DNA from: Rhodobiaceae bacterium UBA4490
GTDB taxonomy: Bacteria > Pseudomonadota > Alphaproteobacteria > Parvibaculales > Parvibaculaceae
Direction of reading: 5' to 3'
NCBI GenBank assembly: GCA_002389665.1
Contig: DGNO01000002.1
Span: forward strand, 133,624 to 197,623
Length of the DNA: 64,000 nucleotides
A program made the position numbers and the translations under genes. The first letter of the stretch is position 1. The number at the start of each line of letters is the position of its first letter. A model generated the notes under the pieces. The model made no database searches, had not been told where the DNA came from, and was given only the letters and a program-made list of their open reading frames with translations. Below, in pieces: positions 26,739 to 36,359 of this stretch.

Positions 26739-27473
26739 ATGGAAAACGCATTACTGATCGGGTTGACCCGTCAGATAACCCTGAAAAGGGAAATGGCGAT
26801 TGTCGCCAACAATCTGGCGAACGCGAACACGACCGGCTTCAAGGCCGAACAGCCGCTGTTTGAGGAATACCTCATGCCGGTTGCCCGCGATGACTCGCCG
26901 AACAAACGTCTTTCTTTCGTTCTTGATCAGGGCATTCACCGCAACCTGGCCGATGGCGGCCTGAAAACCACGGACAACCCGATGGATTTCGCCATTTCCG
27001 GCGACGGGTTCTTCAAGGTTCAAACGCCCGAAGGCATCCGCTATACGCGCAACGGTCATTTCCAATTGGACGCCACGGGCCGCCTCGTGACGGATAATGG
27101 CGACCCGCTGCTGGCGGAGGGCGATGCCCCCGTTTTCTTTTCACCTGAAGAAACCTCCATCGAAGTGGCCTCCGACGGCACCATTTCGACCGAGCTCGGC
27201 GAACGCGGCAAACTGACCGTCGTTGCCTTCGACAATCCCCGCGACATGAAAAAGACGGGGAACAACATGCTCGAGACCGACCAGCCGGAAATCGAAGCGC
27301 AGAACACGCGCATCATTCAAGGCGCGCTGGAAAGCTCCAACGTGAATTCGATCGAGGAAATGACGCGCATGATCGACGTCCTGCGCTCCTATACCTCGGC
27401 AGCCAAACTCGTCGAACAAGCAGATGAAATGAAACGCCGTGCCATCCAGGAATTGGGCGGTCGCAATAACTAA
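26739..27473 (+). CDS. flgF: Flagellar rod protein FlgF
   Basis: FlgF, 244 residues, a proximal rod subunit exported through the flagellar system. The N-terminal motif MAIVANNLANANTTGFKAE and the C-terminal EEMTRMIDVLRSYTSAAKLV are diagnostic. The ATG at 26739 (MENALLIGL) is chosen. The sigma-54 promoter predicts a transcript start near 26693, which excludes an upstream in-frame start at 26685. It heads flgF-flgG-flgA-flgH. Confidence 0.95.
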   Translation: MENALLIGLTRQITLKREMAIVANNLANANTTGFKAEQPLFEEYLMPVARDDSPNKRLSFVLDQGIHRNLADGGLKTTDNPMDFAISGDGFFKVQTPEGIRYTRNGHFQLDATGRLVTDNGDPLLAEGDAPVFFSPEETSIEVASDGTISTELGERGKLTVVAFDNPRDMKKTGNNMLETDQPEIEAQNTRIIQGALESSNVNSIEEMTRMIDVLRSYTSAAKLVEQADEMKRRAIQELGGRNN

Positions 27474-27516
27474 CCGGCGCGCCCGGAACGGATTGAACGG
27501 ATAGAAAGGTCAAGCC

Positions 27517-28302
<786 letters not shown>

Positions 28303-28331
28303 CGCTTAAACCCGGCGCGAGGAGAGACACG

Positions 28332-29348
28332 ATGAAAACGACCGTGAAAAAATCAGCCTTCGGGAAAAACGCAGCACTCGGGAAAATCGCGGCCCTTGGC
28401 CTGACGGGTTTTCTCGCCTTCACGCTGCCCGCCGCGGACGCCGAAGCCGCGCGGCTGAAGTCGGATGTCATCGTCTCCGGCAGCCAGATCACGCTTGGCG
28501 ATATTTTCGACGAAGCAGGCGCTGCGGGCAGCGTCGTCATCGCCGAAAGCCCCGTGCCGGGCCTCACCGACACGCTCTCCGTCTCACGCATCAGCGCGGT
28601 GGCGCGGCGCAACGGTCTCGACTGGCGCAACCGGGACGGACTGACCCATATCGCGGTCAAACGCACGGGCCTTCCCGTCGGCACCGAGGAAGTGCGCAGT
28701 GTGCTGGCAGAAGCGCTCACCTCCCGCTTCCCCGCCATTTCCGGCGCCGGCGTCCTTGAGGTCGAAATCGCCCCGAACAGTGCGCCGATCCTGGTGGCCG
28801 AAGGCGAGTTCCCGAGCGTCTCCGTCGACCGCTACAGCGTCGATGCCGGCAGCGGCCGTTTCGTCGCCCTGCTGCGCGCGCCCGCAAACGACCCCGCCGC
28901 CCCGGTGCGCCGGGTGATGGGCCGGGCCTATCCGGCCCTCGATGTGCCGGTGCTCACCAATCAGAAATCCGGCGGCGAACTTATCCGCGCTTCCGACATC
29001 GAATGGGTCCGCGTGCCGCTGACGCGGCTCGGCCAGAACATGATCACGGACATGAACAAACTCATCGGCATGACGCCGCGCAACGGCATCCGCCCCGGCC
29101 GCCCGATCCGCGCCTCGGATGTGGAAACGCCCGTCGTCGTGGAGAAAAGCTCGCTCGTCAACGTCACCTTCAGAAGCGGCGCCATGCTGCTGAGCACCCG
29201 CGGCACGGCGCTGAATGCGGGCGCGGTGGGCGAAACGATCAGCATTTTGAACAGCCGCTCGCGGCGCACCATTCAGGCCGTCGTCACCGGCCCAGGGGAA
29301 GCGGAAATCACCGCGCCCGATCCCGTCCGCCTCGTATCGGCGCAGTAA
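28332..29348 (+). CDS. flgA: P-ring assembly chaperone FlgA
   Basis: FlgA, 338 residues, the periplasmic chaperone for P-ring assembly by FlgI. A signal peptide ends near ADAEAA (about residue 38). The C-terminal SAF/beta-clip domain (about 200-335) holds RASDIEWVRVPL and GMTPRNGIRPGRPIRASDV. The N-terminal part is longer than in E. coli, as in other alphaproteobacteria. Confidence 0.93.
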   Translation: MKTTVKKSAFGKNAALGKIAALGLTGFLAFTLPAADAEAARLKSDVIVSGSQITLGDIFDEAGAAGSVVIAESPVPGLTDTLSVSRISAVARRNGLDWRNRDGLTHIAVKRTGLPVGTEEVRSVLAEALTSRFPAISGAGVLEVEIAPNSAPILVAEGEFPSVSVDRYSVDAGSGRFVALLRAPANDPAAPVRRVMGRAYPALDVPVLTNQKSGGELIRASDIEWVRVPLTRLGQNMITDMNKLIGMTPRNGIRPGRPIRASDVETPVVVEKSSLVNVTFRSGAMLLSTRGTALNAGAVGETISILNSRSRRTIQAVVTGPGEAEITAPDPVRLVSAQ

Positions 29349-29425
29349 TTTGAAGGCCAAGTACTAGAGCCACAGAAATTCGCCATCGCGGCGCCGGATT
29401 GGCGCCAGGCAAAGGAGCCAAGAAA

Positions 29426-30196
29426 ATGTTCCATCTCTCCGCACCTCTCGCCGCCCGCCTGCGCACCGGCCTTGCCGTTGCCTTGATGGGCGCCAGCCTG
29501 GCAGCCTGCAGCGCGGCCGACCGCCTGGCCAATGTCGGCAAACCGCCGCCGCTGAACCCGATCGAAAACCCCACCTCGCAGCCCGGTTACAAACCTGTGA
29601 CGATGCCCATGCCGGCGCCCGAGCAGGTCGTTTATCAGCCCAATTCGCTGTGGCGCTCGGGCTCACGCGCCTTCTTCAAGGATCAGCGGGCCTCGCGTAT
29701 CGGCGACATTCTGACGGTGAATATCGACATTACCGACCGCGCACGGGTCAATAACAGCACGACCCGCACGCGCTCCAATTCCGAAGACGCCAATGTCAGC
29801 GCGCTTCTGGGTTACGAGTCCGCTCTCGGGAAAATTCTTCCCGAAGCCGTGGACCCCGACAATCTGGCCGAGTTCGGCAGCGACAGCGCAAGCCAGGGCA
29901 CCGGCACGGTGAACCGGCGTGAAGAAGTGACGCTCACCGTCGCCGCCGTCGTCTCGCAGGTTCTGCCCAACGGCAACCTCGTGATCGAAGGTCGCCAGGA
30001 AGTCCGGGTTAATTTCGAAGTACGTGAACTGCTCATCGCGGGCGTCGTCCGCCCTGAGGATATTTCCGCCACCAACACGATCCAGCACACCCAGATCGCA
30101 GAGGCGCGGGTTTCCTACGGCGGGCGCGGTCAGCTGACCGATGTGCAGCAGCCCCGCTACGGCCAGCAGGTTTACGACATCATCATGCCGTTCTGA
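29426..30196 (+). CDS. flgH: Flagellar L-ring lipoprotein FlgH
   Basis: FlgH, 256 residues, the outer-membrane L-ring subunit. A lipoprotein signal ends in SLAAC with lipidated Cys28. NSLWRSGSRAFFKDQRASRIGDI is the family core (shown only in part) and YGGRGQLTDVQQPRYGQQV closes it. The ATG at 29426 follows AAAGGAG at 9 nt; the upstream TTG is rejected. It is the last gene of the flgF operon. Confidence 0.96.
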   Translation: MFHLSAPLAARLRTGLAVALMGASLAACSAADRLANVGKPPPLNPIENPTSQPGYKPVTMPMPAPEQVVYQPNSLWRSGSRAFFKDQRASRIGDILTVNIDITDRARVNNSTTRTRSNSEDANVSALLGYESALGKILPEAVDPDNLAEFGSDSASQGTGTVNRREEVTLTVAAVVSQVLPNGNLVIEGRQEVRVNFEVRELLIAGVVRPEDISATNTIQHTQIAEARVSYGGRGQLTDVQQPRYGQQVYDIIMPF

Positions 30197-30270
30197 TCCA
30201 TCAGAACCCGTTTTAAAGGGAGGGTCGCCTTACGAAATACCAAGGCCATTTTCACACCACACACCCAAAG

Positions 30271-30298
30271 AAAAACGCGGCTCAACCGAGCCGCGTTT
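30271..30298. terminator. Bidirectional terminator flgH / dksA
   Basis: AAACGCGGCT at 30273-30282 pairs with AGCCGCGTTT at 30289-30298. A five-T run follows on the minus strand (dksA direction) and a T-rich tract on the plus strand. Confidence 0.85.
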
Positions 30299-30348
30299 CC
30301 TCTTTTCGGGCAAGACAATCCAAGCCTTGCCGAATATTTTCTTCCCGC

Positions 30349-30765
30349 TTAGTCGTCGCGATAAACTTTCTCGCGTTTCTCGTGACGCTCCTGCGCCTCG
30401 ATCGACAAAGTGGCAATGGGACGCGCATCGAGCCTCTTCAAGCTGATCGGCTCGCCCGTCTCTTCGCAATAACCGTAAGTGCCCTCCTCGATCCGGCGCA
30501 GCGCGGAATCGATTTTGGAAATAAGTTTGCGCTGCCTGTCCCGGGTGCGCAGCTCAAGCGCGCGCTCCGTTTCGCTCGACGCGCGGTCGGCGATATCGGG
30601 ATGATGACCGGAATCGTCTTGCAGATGCTGCAAGGTTTCCTTGTTTTCGCGCAGAATGTCGTCCTTCCAAGCGAGCAACTTTTGCCGGAAATACTCCTGT
30701 TGACGCTTGTTCATGAACGGTTCGTCGTCAGACGGCACATACCCTTTTGGTAACCGAACGCTCAT
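30349..30765 (-). CDS. dksA: RNA polymerase-binding protein DksA
   Basis: DksA, 138 residues. It binds the secondary channel of RNA polymerase and, with ppGpp, tunes rRNA and amino-acid promoters. The coiled-coil tip motif DIADRA is at 57-62, with both functional Asp residues (57, 60). The C-terminal zinc-finger region (YGYCEETGEPISLKRL) keeps a single Cys100; the other three zinc-ligand cysteines are absent. Cys-poor DksA proteins occur in alphaproteobacteria, so this is variation, not decay. It is monocistronic between flgH and fliX. Confidence 0.93.
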   Translation of the reverse strand: MSVRLPKGYVPSDDEPFMNKRQQEYFRQKLLAWKDDILRENKETLQHLQDDSGHHPDIADRASSETERALELRTRDRQRKLISKIDSALRRIEEGTYGYCEETGEPISLKRLDARPIATLSIEAQERHEKREKVYRDD

Positions 30766-30953
30766 GAGCCCTGCTCTCTCCTTCTCAACGCGATTCCCCC
30801 CCGCGTAAAAGCGGCTGGAGTATAGGTAGAGCCCCGACGATTCTCAATATCGGGACGAAAAGCTGGTTTACGCGCGGGCCAGCTGGGCTTCTTTAGCCAT
30901 AATCCCGTGACATGTCGGTGAAAAATGGCCCTTAAGCAAGAAATTTTAAGGGG

Positions 30954-31376
30954 TCAGCGCCCGAATTTTGCCAGCTCTACCCGGGCGCGCAGTTCGATAT
31001 GGTCCAAAACCTCGCAAAGCTGCGGGTCGGCAACCTGATCGCGCTGGCGTTCCACGATGCTCAAAAGCCGGGAGAGTTTGGGGCCGGGCACCTGGCCGCT
31101 GAGCAAGCCGAGCTTGATTTCATCAAGGATATCGAGGATTTCCTCGCCCCGCGCGACGGCGCGGCGCTTACCGCCTTTAAAATCGCCCACCGTATCGGCA
31201 CCCTGCACAGCAAGCAGTGCATCGAGCGCCGCCAAAGGGCCGGTACCGGCAGCCGCGCGGGCCGGGGCGGCATCGCTGGCACCTGTGGGTTGGAAGACAG
31301 CGCCGGATGCGGAAGATTTTCCTGCCCGCGACGCACCGCCGCTCGTGCCGATCTGTGTTCTGCTGCCCACTTTCAT
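30954..31376 (-). CDS. fliX: Flagellar assembly regulator FliX
   Basis: FliX, 140 residues. In Caulobacter it links basal-body assembly to FlbD activity, restraining or activating the sigma-54 activator. The Ser/Ala/Gly-rich N-terminal half is variable. The C-terminal half (ILDILDEIKLGLLSG, then LCEVLDHIELRARVELAKF) is conserved. An exact CtrA box lies 110-124 bp upstream. The regulon it should control is visible here as ftr plus sigma-54 promoters. Confidence 0.9.
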   Translation of the reverse strand: MKVGSRTQIGTSGGASRAGKSSASGAVFQPTGASDAAPARAAAGTGPLAALDALLAVQGADTVGDFKGGKRRAVARGEEILDILDEIKLGLLSGQVPGPKLSRLLSIVERQRDQVADPQLCEVLDHIELRARVELAKFGR

Positions 31377-31485
31377 GATCTAGCCCTGTTACCCGAACCT
31401 TGTTTCCACCCCGGCTGATGCCGGCTAACTGCCTGCCGGAAAAGCGCAATTCCGGCCATGTTCGGGGAATCCTGCGCCAGAGCAT

Positions 31486-31500
31486 TTAACATGACGTTAA
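31486..31500. promoter_or_regulatory. CtrA box between fliX and flgI
   Basis: TTAA-CATGACG-TTAA, exact consensus, with a further TTAA at 31503. Located 110-124 bp upstream of fliX. Confidence 0.75.
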
Positions 31501-31555
31501 GGTTAAATGGCGGCAGGCAAATTTTACCGCCCAGGCCCGGCGTTTCTTGCCCTGC

Positions 31556-31568
31556 CGGCAGATTGCAG
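31556..31568 (+). promoter_or_regulatory. Partial ftr-like site upstream of flgI
   Basis: The left arm CGGCAG starts exactly 90 bp before the T of the flgI -24 element, the same offset as at flgF and the first flagellin. The right arm is poor (TTGCAG, two bases too close). Confidence 0.45.
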
Positions 31569-31645
31569 CACCCAGCACATCGCCGGACGGCAAGAAAATA
31601 TCAGCAAAATCAATGTGTTAGAAAAAACCCTCGCCCCATGGGACT

Positions 31646-31661
31646 TGGCACGCATTTCGCT
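31646..31661 (+). promoter_or_regulatory. Sigma-54 promoter of flgI operon
   Basis: TGGCACG-CATT-TCGCT: perfect -24 block and GC at -12, with one mismatch. It predicts a transcript start near 31671, which supports the flgI ATG at 31703. With the CtrA box and ftr half-site this accounts for the 326-bp fliX-flgI gap. Confidence 0.8.
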
Positions 31662-31702
31662 TCCTACTTTCACAGAAATTCATGCGCGGAGTGCAGCAAC
31701 CG

Positions 31703-32845
31703 ATGAAAAGCCACGCTCGACAACTCAGCCACCGCCTGTTCGGCGCCTTTCTGGCCGGTCTGGTTCTGGCCGCGGGCCTTCTTCCCGCGCCTGCCCAAGC
31801 CACCTCCCGGATCAAGGACATTGCCGATGTCGAGGGTATCCGCGACAACTTGCTGGTGGGCTACGGCCTCGTCGTCGGCCTTGACGGCACGGGCGACACG
31901 CTGCGCAACTCCACCTTCACGCTGCAGAGCCTGACCGCCATGCTGGAACGGCTCGGCGTCAACACGCGCGGCTCGGATCTGAAAACGGAAAATGTCGCCG
32001 CCGTCATGGTGACAGCCAACCTGCCCCCTTTCGCCCCGCAGGGCACGCGCATCGATGTGACGGTAAGCGCGCTGGGCGATGCAGAAAGCCTCCAGGGCGG
32101 CACGCTGCTGGTGACCCCGCTGATGGGCGCCGACGGCGAGGTTTATGCCGTGGCTCAAGGCTCCCTCGCCGTGGGCGGGTTCAGCGCGCAGGGCGAGGCC
32201 GCCTCCATTACGCGCGGCGTGCCCACCAATGGCCGCATCGCCAATGGCGCCATCGTCGAACGTGAAATCGAGTTCGAACTGGCGACGCTGGGCAAGCTGC
32301 GCCTTGCCTTGCGCAACCCGGACATCACCACCTCGAACCGCATCGCCACGGCCATCAATACCTATCTTGGCCAGCAGGCCGCCGAAGCGCAGAACCCGAC
32401 TTCCGTCGAACTGCGCATGCCCGCCGGCTATCAAGGCTCGGTCATCGACCTTCTGACGGAAGTCGAACAGCTGCGCGTGCAGCCCGACATGCCCGCCCGC
32501 GTCGTGATCGACGAGTCTTCCGGCGTCATCGTCATGGGCCAGGATGTGCGCGTGAGCACCGTGGCCATCGCGCAAGGCAACCTGACGGTCCGCGTCACCG
32601 AGACGCCGCAGGTCAGCCAGCCCAACCCCTTTGCCGAGCAGGGCGATACCGTTGTCGTGCCGCGCACGGAAGTGGAAGTGGATGAAGGCGCAGACCGGCA
32701 GCTCGCGCTCGTCGGCGGCTCCGTCTCGCTGCAGGAACTCGTCAATGGCCTCAACGCCCTTGGCATCGGCCCGCGTGACATGATCACCATTTTGCAGTCG
32801 ATCAAGACCGCCGGCGCCCTTCAGGCTGAAATCGAGGTGATGTAA
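31703..32845 (+). CDS. flgI: Flagellar P-ring protein FlgI
   Basis: FlgI, 380 residues, the periplasmic P-ring subunit. A signal peptide ends near APAQA, followed by SRIKDIADVEGIRDNLLVGY and GLDGTGDTLRNSTFTLQSL, both diagnostic. The C-terminus ends AGALQAEIEVM as expected. The ATG at 31703 has GGAG upstream; ATG 31682 has no ribosome-binding site and would sit at about +11 of the sigma-54 transcript. Its stop overlaps the next start (TAATG). Confidence 0.96.
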   Translation: MKSHARQLSHRLFGAFLAGLVLAAGLLPAPAQATSRIKDIADVEGIRDNLLVGYGLVVGLDGTGDTLRNSTFTLQSLTAMLERLGVNTRGSDLKTENVAAVMVTANLPPFAPQGTRIDVTVSALGDAESLQGGTLLVTPLMGADGEVYAVAQGSLAVGGFSAQGEAASITRGVPTNGRIANGAIVEREIEFELATLGKLRLALRNPDITTSNRIATAINTYLGQQAAEAQNPTSVELRMPAGYQGSVIDLLTEVEQLRVQPDMPARVVIDESSGVIVMGQDVRVSTVAIAQGNLTVRVTETPQVSQPNPFAEQGDTVVVPRTEVEVDEGADRQLALVGGSVSLQELVNGLNALGIGPRDMITILQSIKTAGALQAEIEVM

Positions 32846-33156
32846 TGGAACTCTCCGGCGCATTTTCCGCACAGCTCGCCGCTCAAAGCCACGAGCCTTC
32901 TTCCTTGCGCACGCGCAACGCCGAAAAGGCCCGCGAAGTGGCGCAGGATTTCGAAGCCCATGTGATTTCCGCTTTTGCCGAAAGCATGTTCGCTGAAATC
33001 CCGACCGATGGCCCCTTTGGCGGCGGTCATGGCGAAAGCGTCTTCCGCTCCTTGCTCATTCAGGAATATGGCAAGGAAATGAGCCAGTCGGGCGGCATCG
33101 GCATTGCCGACAATGTCTTCAAGGAAATCCTTAAACTGCAGGAGGTATCCCAATGA
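32845..33156 (+). CDS. Rod-binding FlgJ N-terminal-type protein
   Basis: A 103-residue protein equivalent to the N-terminal rod-capping domain of FlgJ, without the peptidoglycan hydrolase domain (a CheL-like protein in other alphaproteobacteria). AREVAQDFEAHVISAFAESM and GGGHGESVFRSLLIQEYG are the conserved parts. It overlaps flgI by one base and the next gene by four bases, so the three are coupled. The rod-lytic activity must be supplied elsewhere. Confidence 0.88.
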   Translation: MELSGAFSAQLAAQSHEPSSLRTRNAEKAREVAQDFEAHVISAFAESMFAEIPTDGPFGGGHGESVFRSLLIQEYGKEMSQSGGIGIADNVFKEILKLQEVSQ

Positions 33157-33629
33157 CCGCTGCGCCCAGATCCAACTACACCGCCATTGAGGCGGCCCCG
33201 CCCCGCGAGCGCGTGGAGCGGCTGATCTCCGTCACCGACCATCTGATGCGGATCGTCGAGCAGGAAAGCACGTTCCTGCGCAACAAAGAGCCTTACCGTA
33301 TCGAAGAGGTGCATGAGGAAAAGCTGCGCCTGACCTCCGATTACGCCATGGATATCGGTCTTTTGGGCAAGACGCCGCATATTCTCGATCAGGCCCCGGC
33401 TGAAATCGTCTCGCGCCTGAAAAGCAATATGAAGCAGCTCTCCGAAAAACTGACGGAAAACGAAAAGCTGCTCGGCGCGCTGAAAGAGGCTTCCGAAGAC
33501 CTAATCAAAAACGTCGCCCGCATCGCGGCGCGCGAAAGACGCCCGGCCGCCGGCTATGGCAATTCCGGTCAGATGTCGGACCTGCCGAAGACGGCGCCTT
33601 CTGCTCTCTCGCTCGACCGGCAGATTTAG
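33153..33629 (+). CDS. FlgN/FlbY-like flagellar export chaperone
   Basis: A 158-residue, largely helical protein (two long helices, about 18-65 and 85-128) of the type called FlgN or FlbY in alphaproteobacterial flagellar clusters. FlgN binds hook-associated proteins FlgK and FlgL before export. Position after flgI and the flgJ-like gene fits. The start overlaps the previous stop as ATGA. Sequence identity to enterobacterial FlgN is not evident, so the name is by analogy. Confidence 0.7.
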   Translation: MTAAPRSNYTAIEAAPPRERVERLISVTDHLMRIVEQESTFLRNKEPYRIEEVHEEKLRLTSDYAMDIGLLGKTPHILDQAPAEIVSRLKSNMKQLSEKLTENEKLLGALKEASEDLIKNVARIAARERRPAAGYGNSGQMSDLPKTAPSALSLDRQI

Positions 33630-33645
33630 TCCGGGTCTCTACCAC

Positions 33646-33672
33646 TAGGGGCTTCCGGGCCCCTACAGTTTT
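33646..33672 (+). terminator. Weak terminator after the flgI operon
   Basis: TAGGGGC at 33646-33652 pairs with GCCCCTA at 33659-33665, followed by CAGTTTT. Confidence 0.6.
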
Positions 33673-33692
33673 CCACAAAAGGTTAAAACGCT

Positions 33693-33707
33693 TTAACCCG
33701 CCGTTAA
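33693..33707 (+). promoter_or_regulatory. CtrA box upstream of flaG
   Basis: TTAA-CCCGCCG-TTAA, exact consensus; another TTAA lies at 33683-33686. It ends 78 bp before the flaG ATG. No sigma-54 element is seen here. Confidence 0.75.
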
Positions 33708-33785
33708 AGCTTGCCGTCTAAGCTGCTTTCCTAGGGGATATTTGTGTTCAACCTTAAGGGGGGAGAGCATGAAACGGTGGCTTAG

Positions 33786-34151
33786 ATGGATAGCATCGCC
33801 CCATTGCCAGGAACTCAGTCGCTCGCGGCGCTCGCTGCTGGCGATAAACCCGCGCGCACGGCCGAAGCCCAAAGCGTAACCCCGCGCCCGGTCGAAAGAT
33901 CCCGCCCCGCAAACGCCGCTCAAAACGGCCAGGAAGGCGACGAAGCCGCCATCCGCGCGACCATTGCCGAATTCTTTGCCGAAAACCGCGAAATCCATGT
34001 CGAAGTGGACGACCCCTCGGGCCGTGTCATCTTTCAGTCGCTGGACAAAGAAACCGGCGAGGTGAAAAACCAGGTCCCGAGCGAAGACATCGTCAAACTC
34101 GTCACGCAGCTGCGCAACCCGCGCGGCCTGATCGTCGACGCCAAAGCCTGA
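33786..34151 (+). CDS. flaG: FlaG-family flagellar protein
   Basis: A 121-residue protein with a disordered first half and the FlaG fold in the second half (VEVDDPSGRVIFQSLDKETG, then VPSEDIVKLVTQLR). FlaG proteins limit filament length or act in filament assembly in other bacteria; the exact role is unsettled. It appears monocistronic under a CtrA box, just before the glycosyltransferase pair and the flagellins. Confidence 0.75.
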   Translation: MDSIAPLPGTQSLAALAAGDKPARTAEAQSVTPRPVERSRPANAAQNGQEGDEAAIRATIAEFFAENREIHVEVDDPSGRVIFQSLDKETGEVKNQVPSEDIVKLVTQLRNPRGLIVDAKA

Positions 34152-34211
34152 GCGCCCCTCCCCTCCGCATATCCTCTGCGCTGCCCGAAATCCGCACGCC
34201 TTTTCTTCTCC

Positions 34212-34226
34212 TTAACGGATCACTAA
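34212..34226 (+). promoter_or_regulatory. Near-consensus CtrA box upstream of the TPR-glycosyltransferases
   Basis: TTAA-CGGATCA-CTAA, one mismatch from TTAA-N7-TTAA, 76-90 bp upstream of the first TPR-glycosyltransferase ATG. Confidence 0.4.
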
Positions 34227-34301
34227 CCTTAATTTGGGACGAATAAGGTCCCCAAGGTCAGATCTGACGGGCGCCCGCGCCCGCAAGGAGCCCCAGGCAT
34301 T

Positions 34302-36359
34302 ATGACGGATACGCCTTCAGCGCCCGCTCTGCAGAAAAACACAGAGATTGCGAGCCGCTTCGAGCGCGCCATGCGGCTGCACCAGAAAGGCCGGCTCGAC
34401 GAAGCCGAGCGCCAATATGCCCGCATCCTGGAATCCGATCCGGATCACGCCGACACACTGCACCTCCTGGGCGTTCTGAAAAGCCAAAGAGGCCAGCGCG
34501 AAGAAGCCGAAGCATTAGTGCGCAAGGCCATCGCGATCGATCCGACGCACCCGGTCTATCATCTGAATTTGGGCGGCATCCTGGTGGAGGCCGAGCGCTT
34601 CGAAGACGCGCTTCCCGCATTAAATACAGCTCTAGAAATAGACAACAGCATCGCCAAAGCGCATTACCTGCGCGGCCAAACACTACTCAAGCTCGGCAAG
34701 CTGGATGAAGCCCAGGAACAATTGCGCCGCGCCCTTACATTGCCGGATGCTGAAACCGACCTTGTCTACCGGGAAATCATGGACCTGAACGTCCAGCAGG
34801 AAGATGCGACGGCACTGCGTAAAACGATTTCGAACGCACTCGAAGCGCATCCAAACGATGCTATGCTGCACTATCATGCAGCAAATTCGCTTCACGCCTT
34901 CTTGTTCCATGAAGACGCGCTTCCCTATTACAAAAAGGCGGCGGAAATCGATCCGGCATTGATCGGCGCCTACTGCAATTGGGGATTATCACTTTCGAAA
35001 CTGGGACGGCCGGAGGAAGCTAAAAACATCTTGCAGCAAGCGCTGCGCCGGCGGGGAGATATCCCAGAGCTCTACCTCACCTTGTCAATGATCGCGCATG
35101 ATGAGGATGAATTGCAGGAATCCGTAAACTGGGCCGAGAAAGCCCTGGAAGCCGACCCCAACTTCGCACATGCATATAGCGCGATCGCACGCGCGCTTGA
35201 CAGCAATGGCATGTATGAAGACGCAATCGCAGCGTATAAAAAAGCGCTCGACATGGATCCGGCCATGTATTCCGCGCTCCAGAATCTAGGTAGCACACTC
35301 TACTCAATGGGATTCCCCGAAAAATCGATCGAGTATTATGCGAAAGCACTCGAACTGAACTCCAAGAACGAAGTCGCGTACTGGAACCTATCGCTGTCTT
35401 TTCTCTCTATTGGCCAGCTAGATGACGGCTGGGGGCTCTACAGCTACGGTTTTGGCAGCAAACAGCGTCAACCCTATAGACCGTTCCCCGGCCTGCTTTG
35501 GGACGGATCTTCTCTCAAAGACAAAACCATCATGGTTTGGCGTGAGCAAGGGATTGGCGACGACCTGCGCTTTTCCTCCATGTATGGCGACATCGTTGCA
35601 CAAGCAAAAAAGGTCATTATCGAAACGGATGCCCGCTTCGTGCCGCTTTACCAACGCACCTGGCCAGAGGCGATCGTCCGGCCCGAAACCAATACAAGCA
35701 CCGGCCTCGGGAACATGATGGAAGTGGACTTCGATGTTACGGCGCCGGCCGCATTGCCGGCTACATACCTACGCCCGCATATTGAAGACTTTCCGAAGCA
35801 CCAAGGATATCTCGTGCCTGACCCAGACCGGCGCGCAACCTTCAGAGAATGGCTGGACTCTCTCGGCCCAGGCCTTGCGCTTGGTTTCGCTTGGCGGTCG
35901 GGCAAACGAAATGCCGTACGCAGTCATTATTACACCGAGCTTGAAGACTGGATTGAGCTTTTCAAAACACCAGGCATCAAGCTGATCAATCTTCAATATG
36001 ATAACGCTGCGCCAGATCTCGAAGCTTTCGAACGGAATCATGGGATCAAAATTCATCAAGCCCCCGGTCTCGATCTTTATTCAGACCTTGACGGCGCAGC
36101 CGCACTGACAAAAGAGCTCGATCTCGTCGTGAGCGCGGGTACCTCGGTAGCAGATATGGCCGGCGCCCTCGGTGTGCCGGTCTTCATCTACACTTCCGCC
36201 AAGCACGTCATCAAGCTCGGGACAGATTACGTCCCCTGGTACCCATCCATGGACATCGTAGATTTTCATCCGGGACTCTCACCCAAGGAAGATTATGTTC
36301 CCGAAGTGATCAAGAGATGCCAACGCCAGATCAAGGAAATGCAGAGGACAGCATCATGA
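34302..36359 (+). CDS. TPR-glycosyltransferase, FlmG-like (1 of 2)
   Basis: A 685-residue protein with about nine TPR units (residues about 18-365) and a C-terminal GT9/heptosyltransferase-like domain (about 390-680). Marker segments are VWREQGIGDDLRFSSMYGD, LGFAWRSG and SAGTSVADMAGALGVPVFIY. The layout matches Caulobacter FlmG, in which the TPR part binds flagellin and the C-terminus transfers a nonulosonic acid to it. It lies directly upstream of both flagellin genes. Codon use between about 34.6 and 36.3 kb looks more AT-rich than in the neighbouring fli/flg genes, hinting at a separate history. Cytoplasmic. Confidence 0.85.
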   Translation: MTDTPSAPALQKNTEIASRFERAMRLHQKGRLDEAERQYARILESDPDHADTLHLLGVLKSQRGQREEAEALVRKAIAIDPTHPVYHLNLGGILVEAERFEDALPALNTALEIDNSIAKAHYLRGQTLLKLGKLDEAQEQLRRALTLPDAETDLVYREIMDLNVQQEDATALRKTISNALEAHPNDAMLHYHAANSLHAFLFHEDALPYYKKAAEIDPALIGAYCNWGLSLSKLGRPEEAKNILQQALRRRGDIPELYLTLSMIAHDEDELQESVNWAEKALEADPNFAHAYSAIARALDSNGMYEDAIAAYKKALDMDPAMYSALQNLGSTLYSMGFPEKSIEYYAKALELNSKNEVAYWNLSLSFLSIGQLDDGWGLYSYGFGSKQRQPYRPFPGLLWDGSSLKDKTIMVWREQGIGDDLRFSSMYGDIVAQAKKVIIETDARFVPLYQRTWPEAIVRPETNTSTGLGNMMEVDFDVTAPAALPATYLRPHIEDFPKHQGYLVPDPDRRATFREWLDSLGPGLALGFAWRSGKRNAVRSHYYTELEDWIELFKTPGIKLINLQYDNAAPDLEAFERNHGIKIHQAPGLDLYSDLDGAAALTKELDLVVSAGTSVADMAGALGVPVFIYTSAKHVIKLGTDYVPWYPSMDIVDFHPGLSPKEDYVPEVIKRCQRQIKEMQRTAS

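Noticed and set aside
31682..31702. Upstream ATG of flgI
   Set aside because: It has no ribosome-binding site, lies about 11 nt after the predicted sigma-54 start, and adds seven residues before a normal signal peptide.
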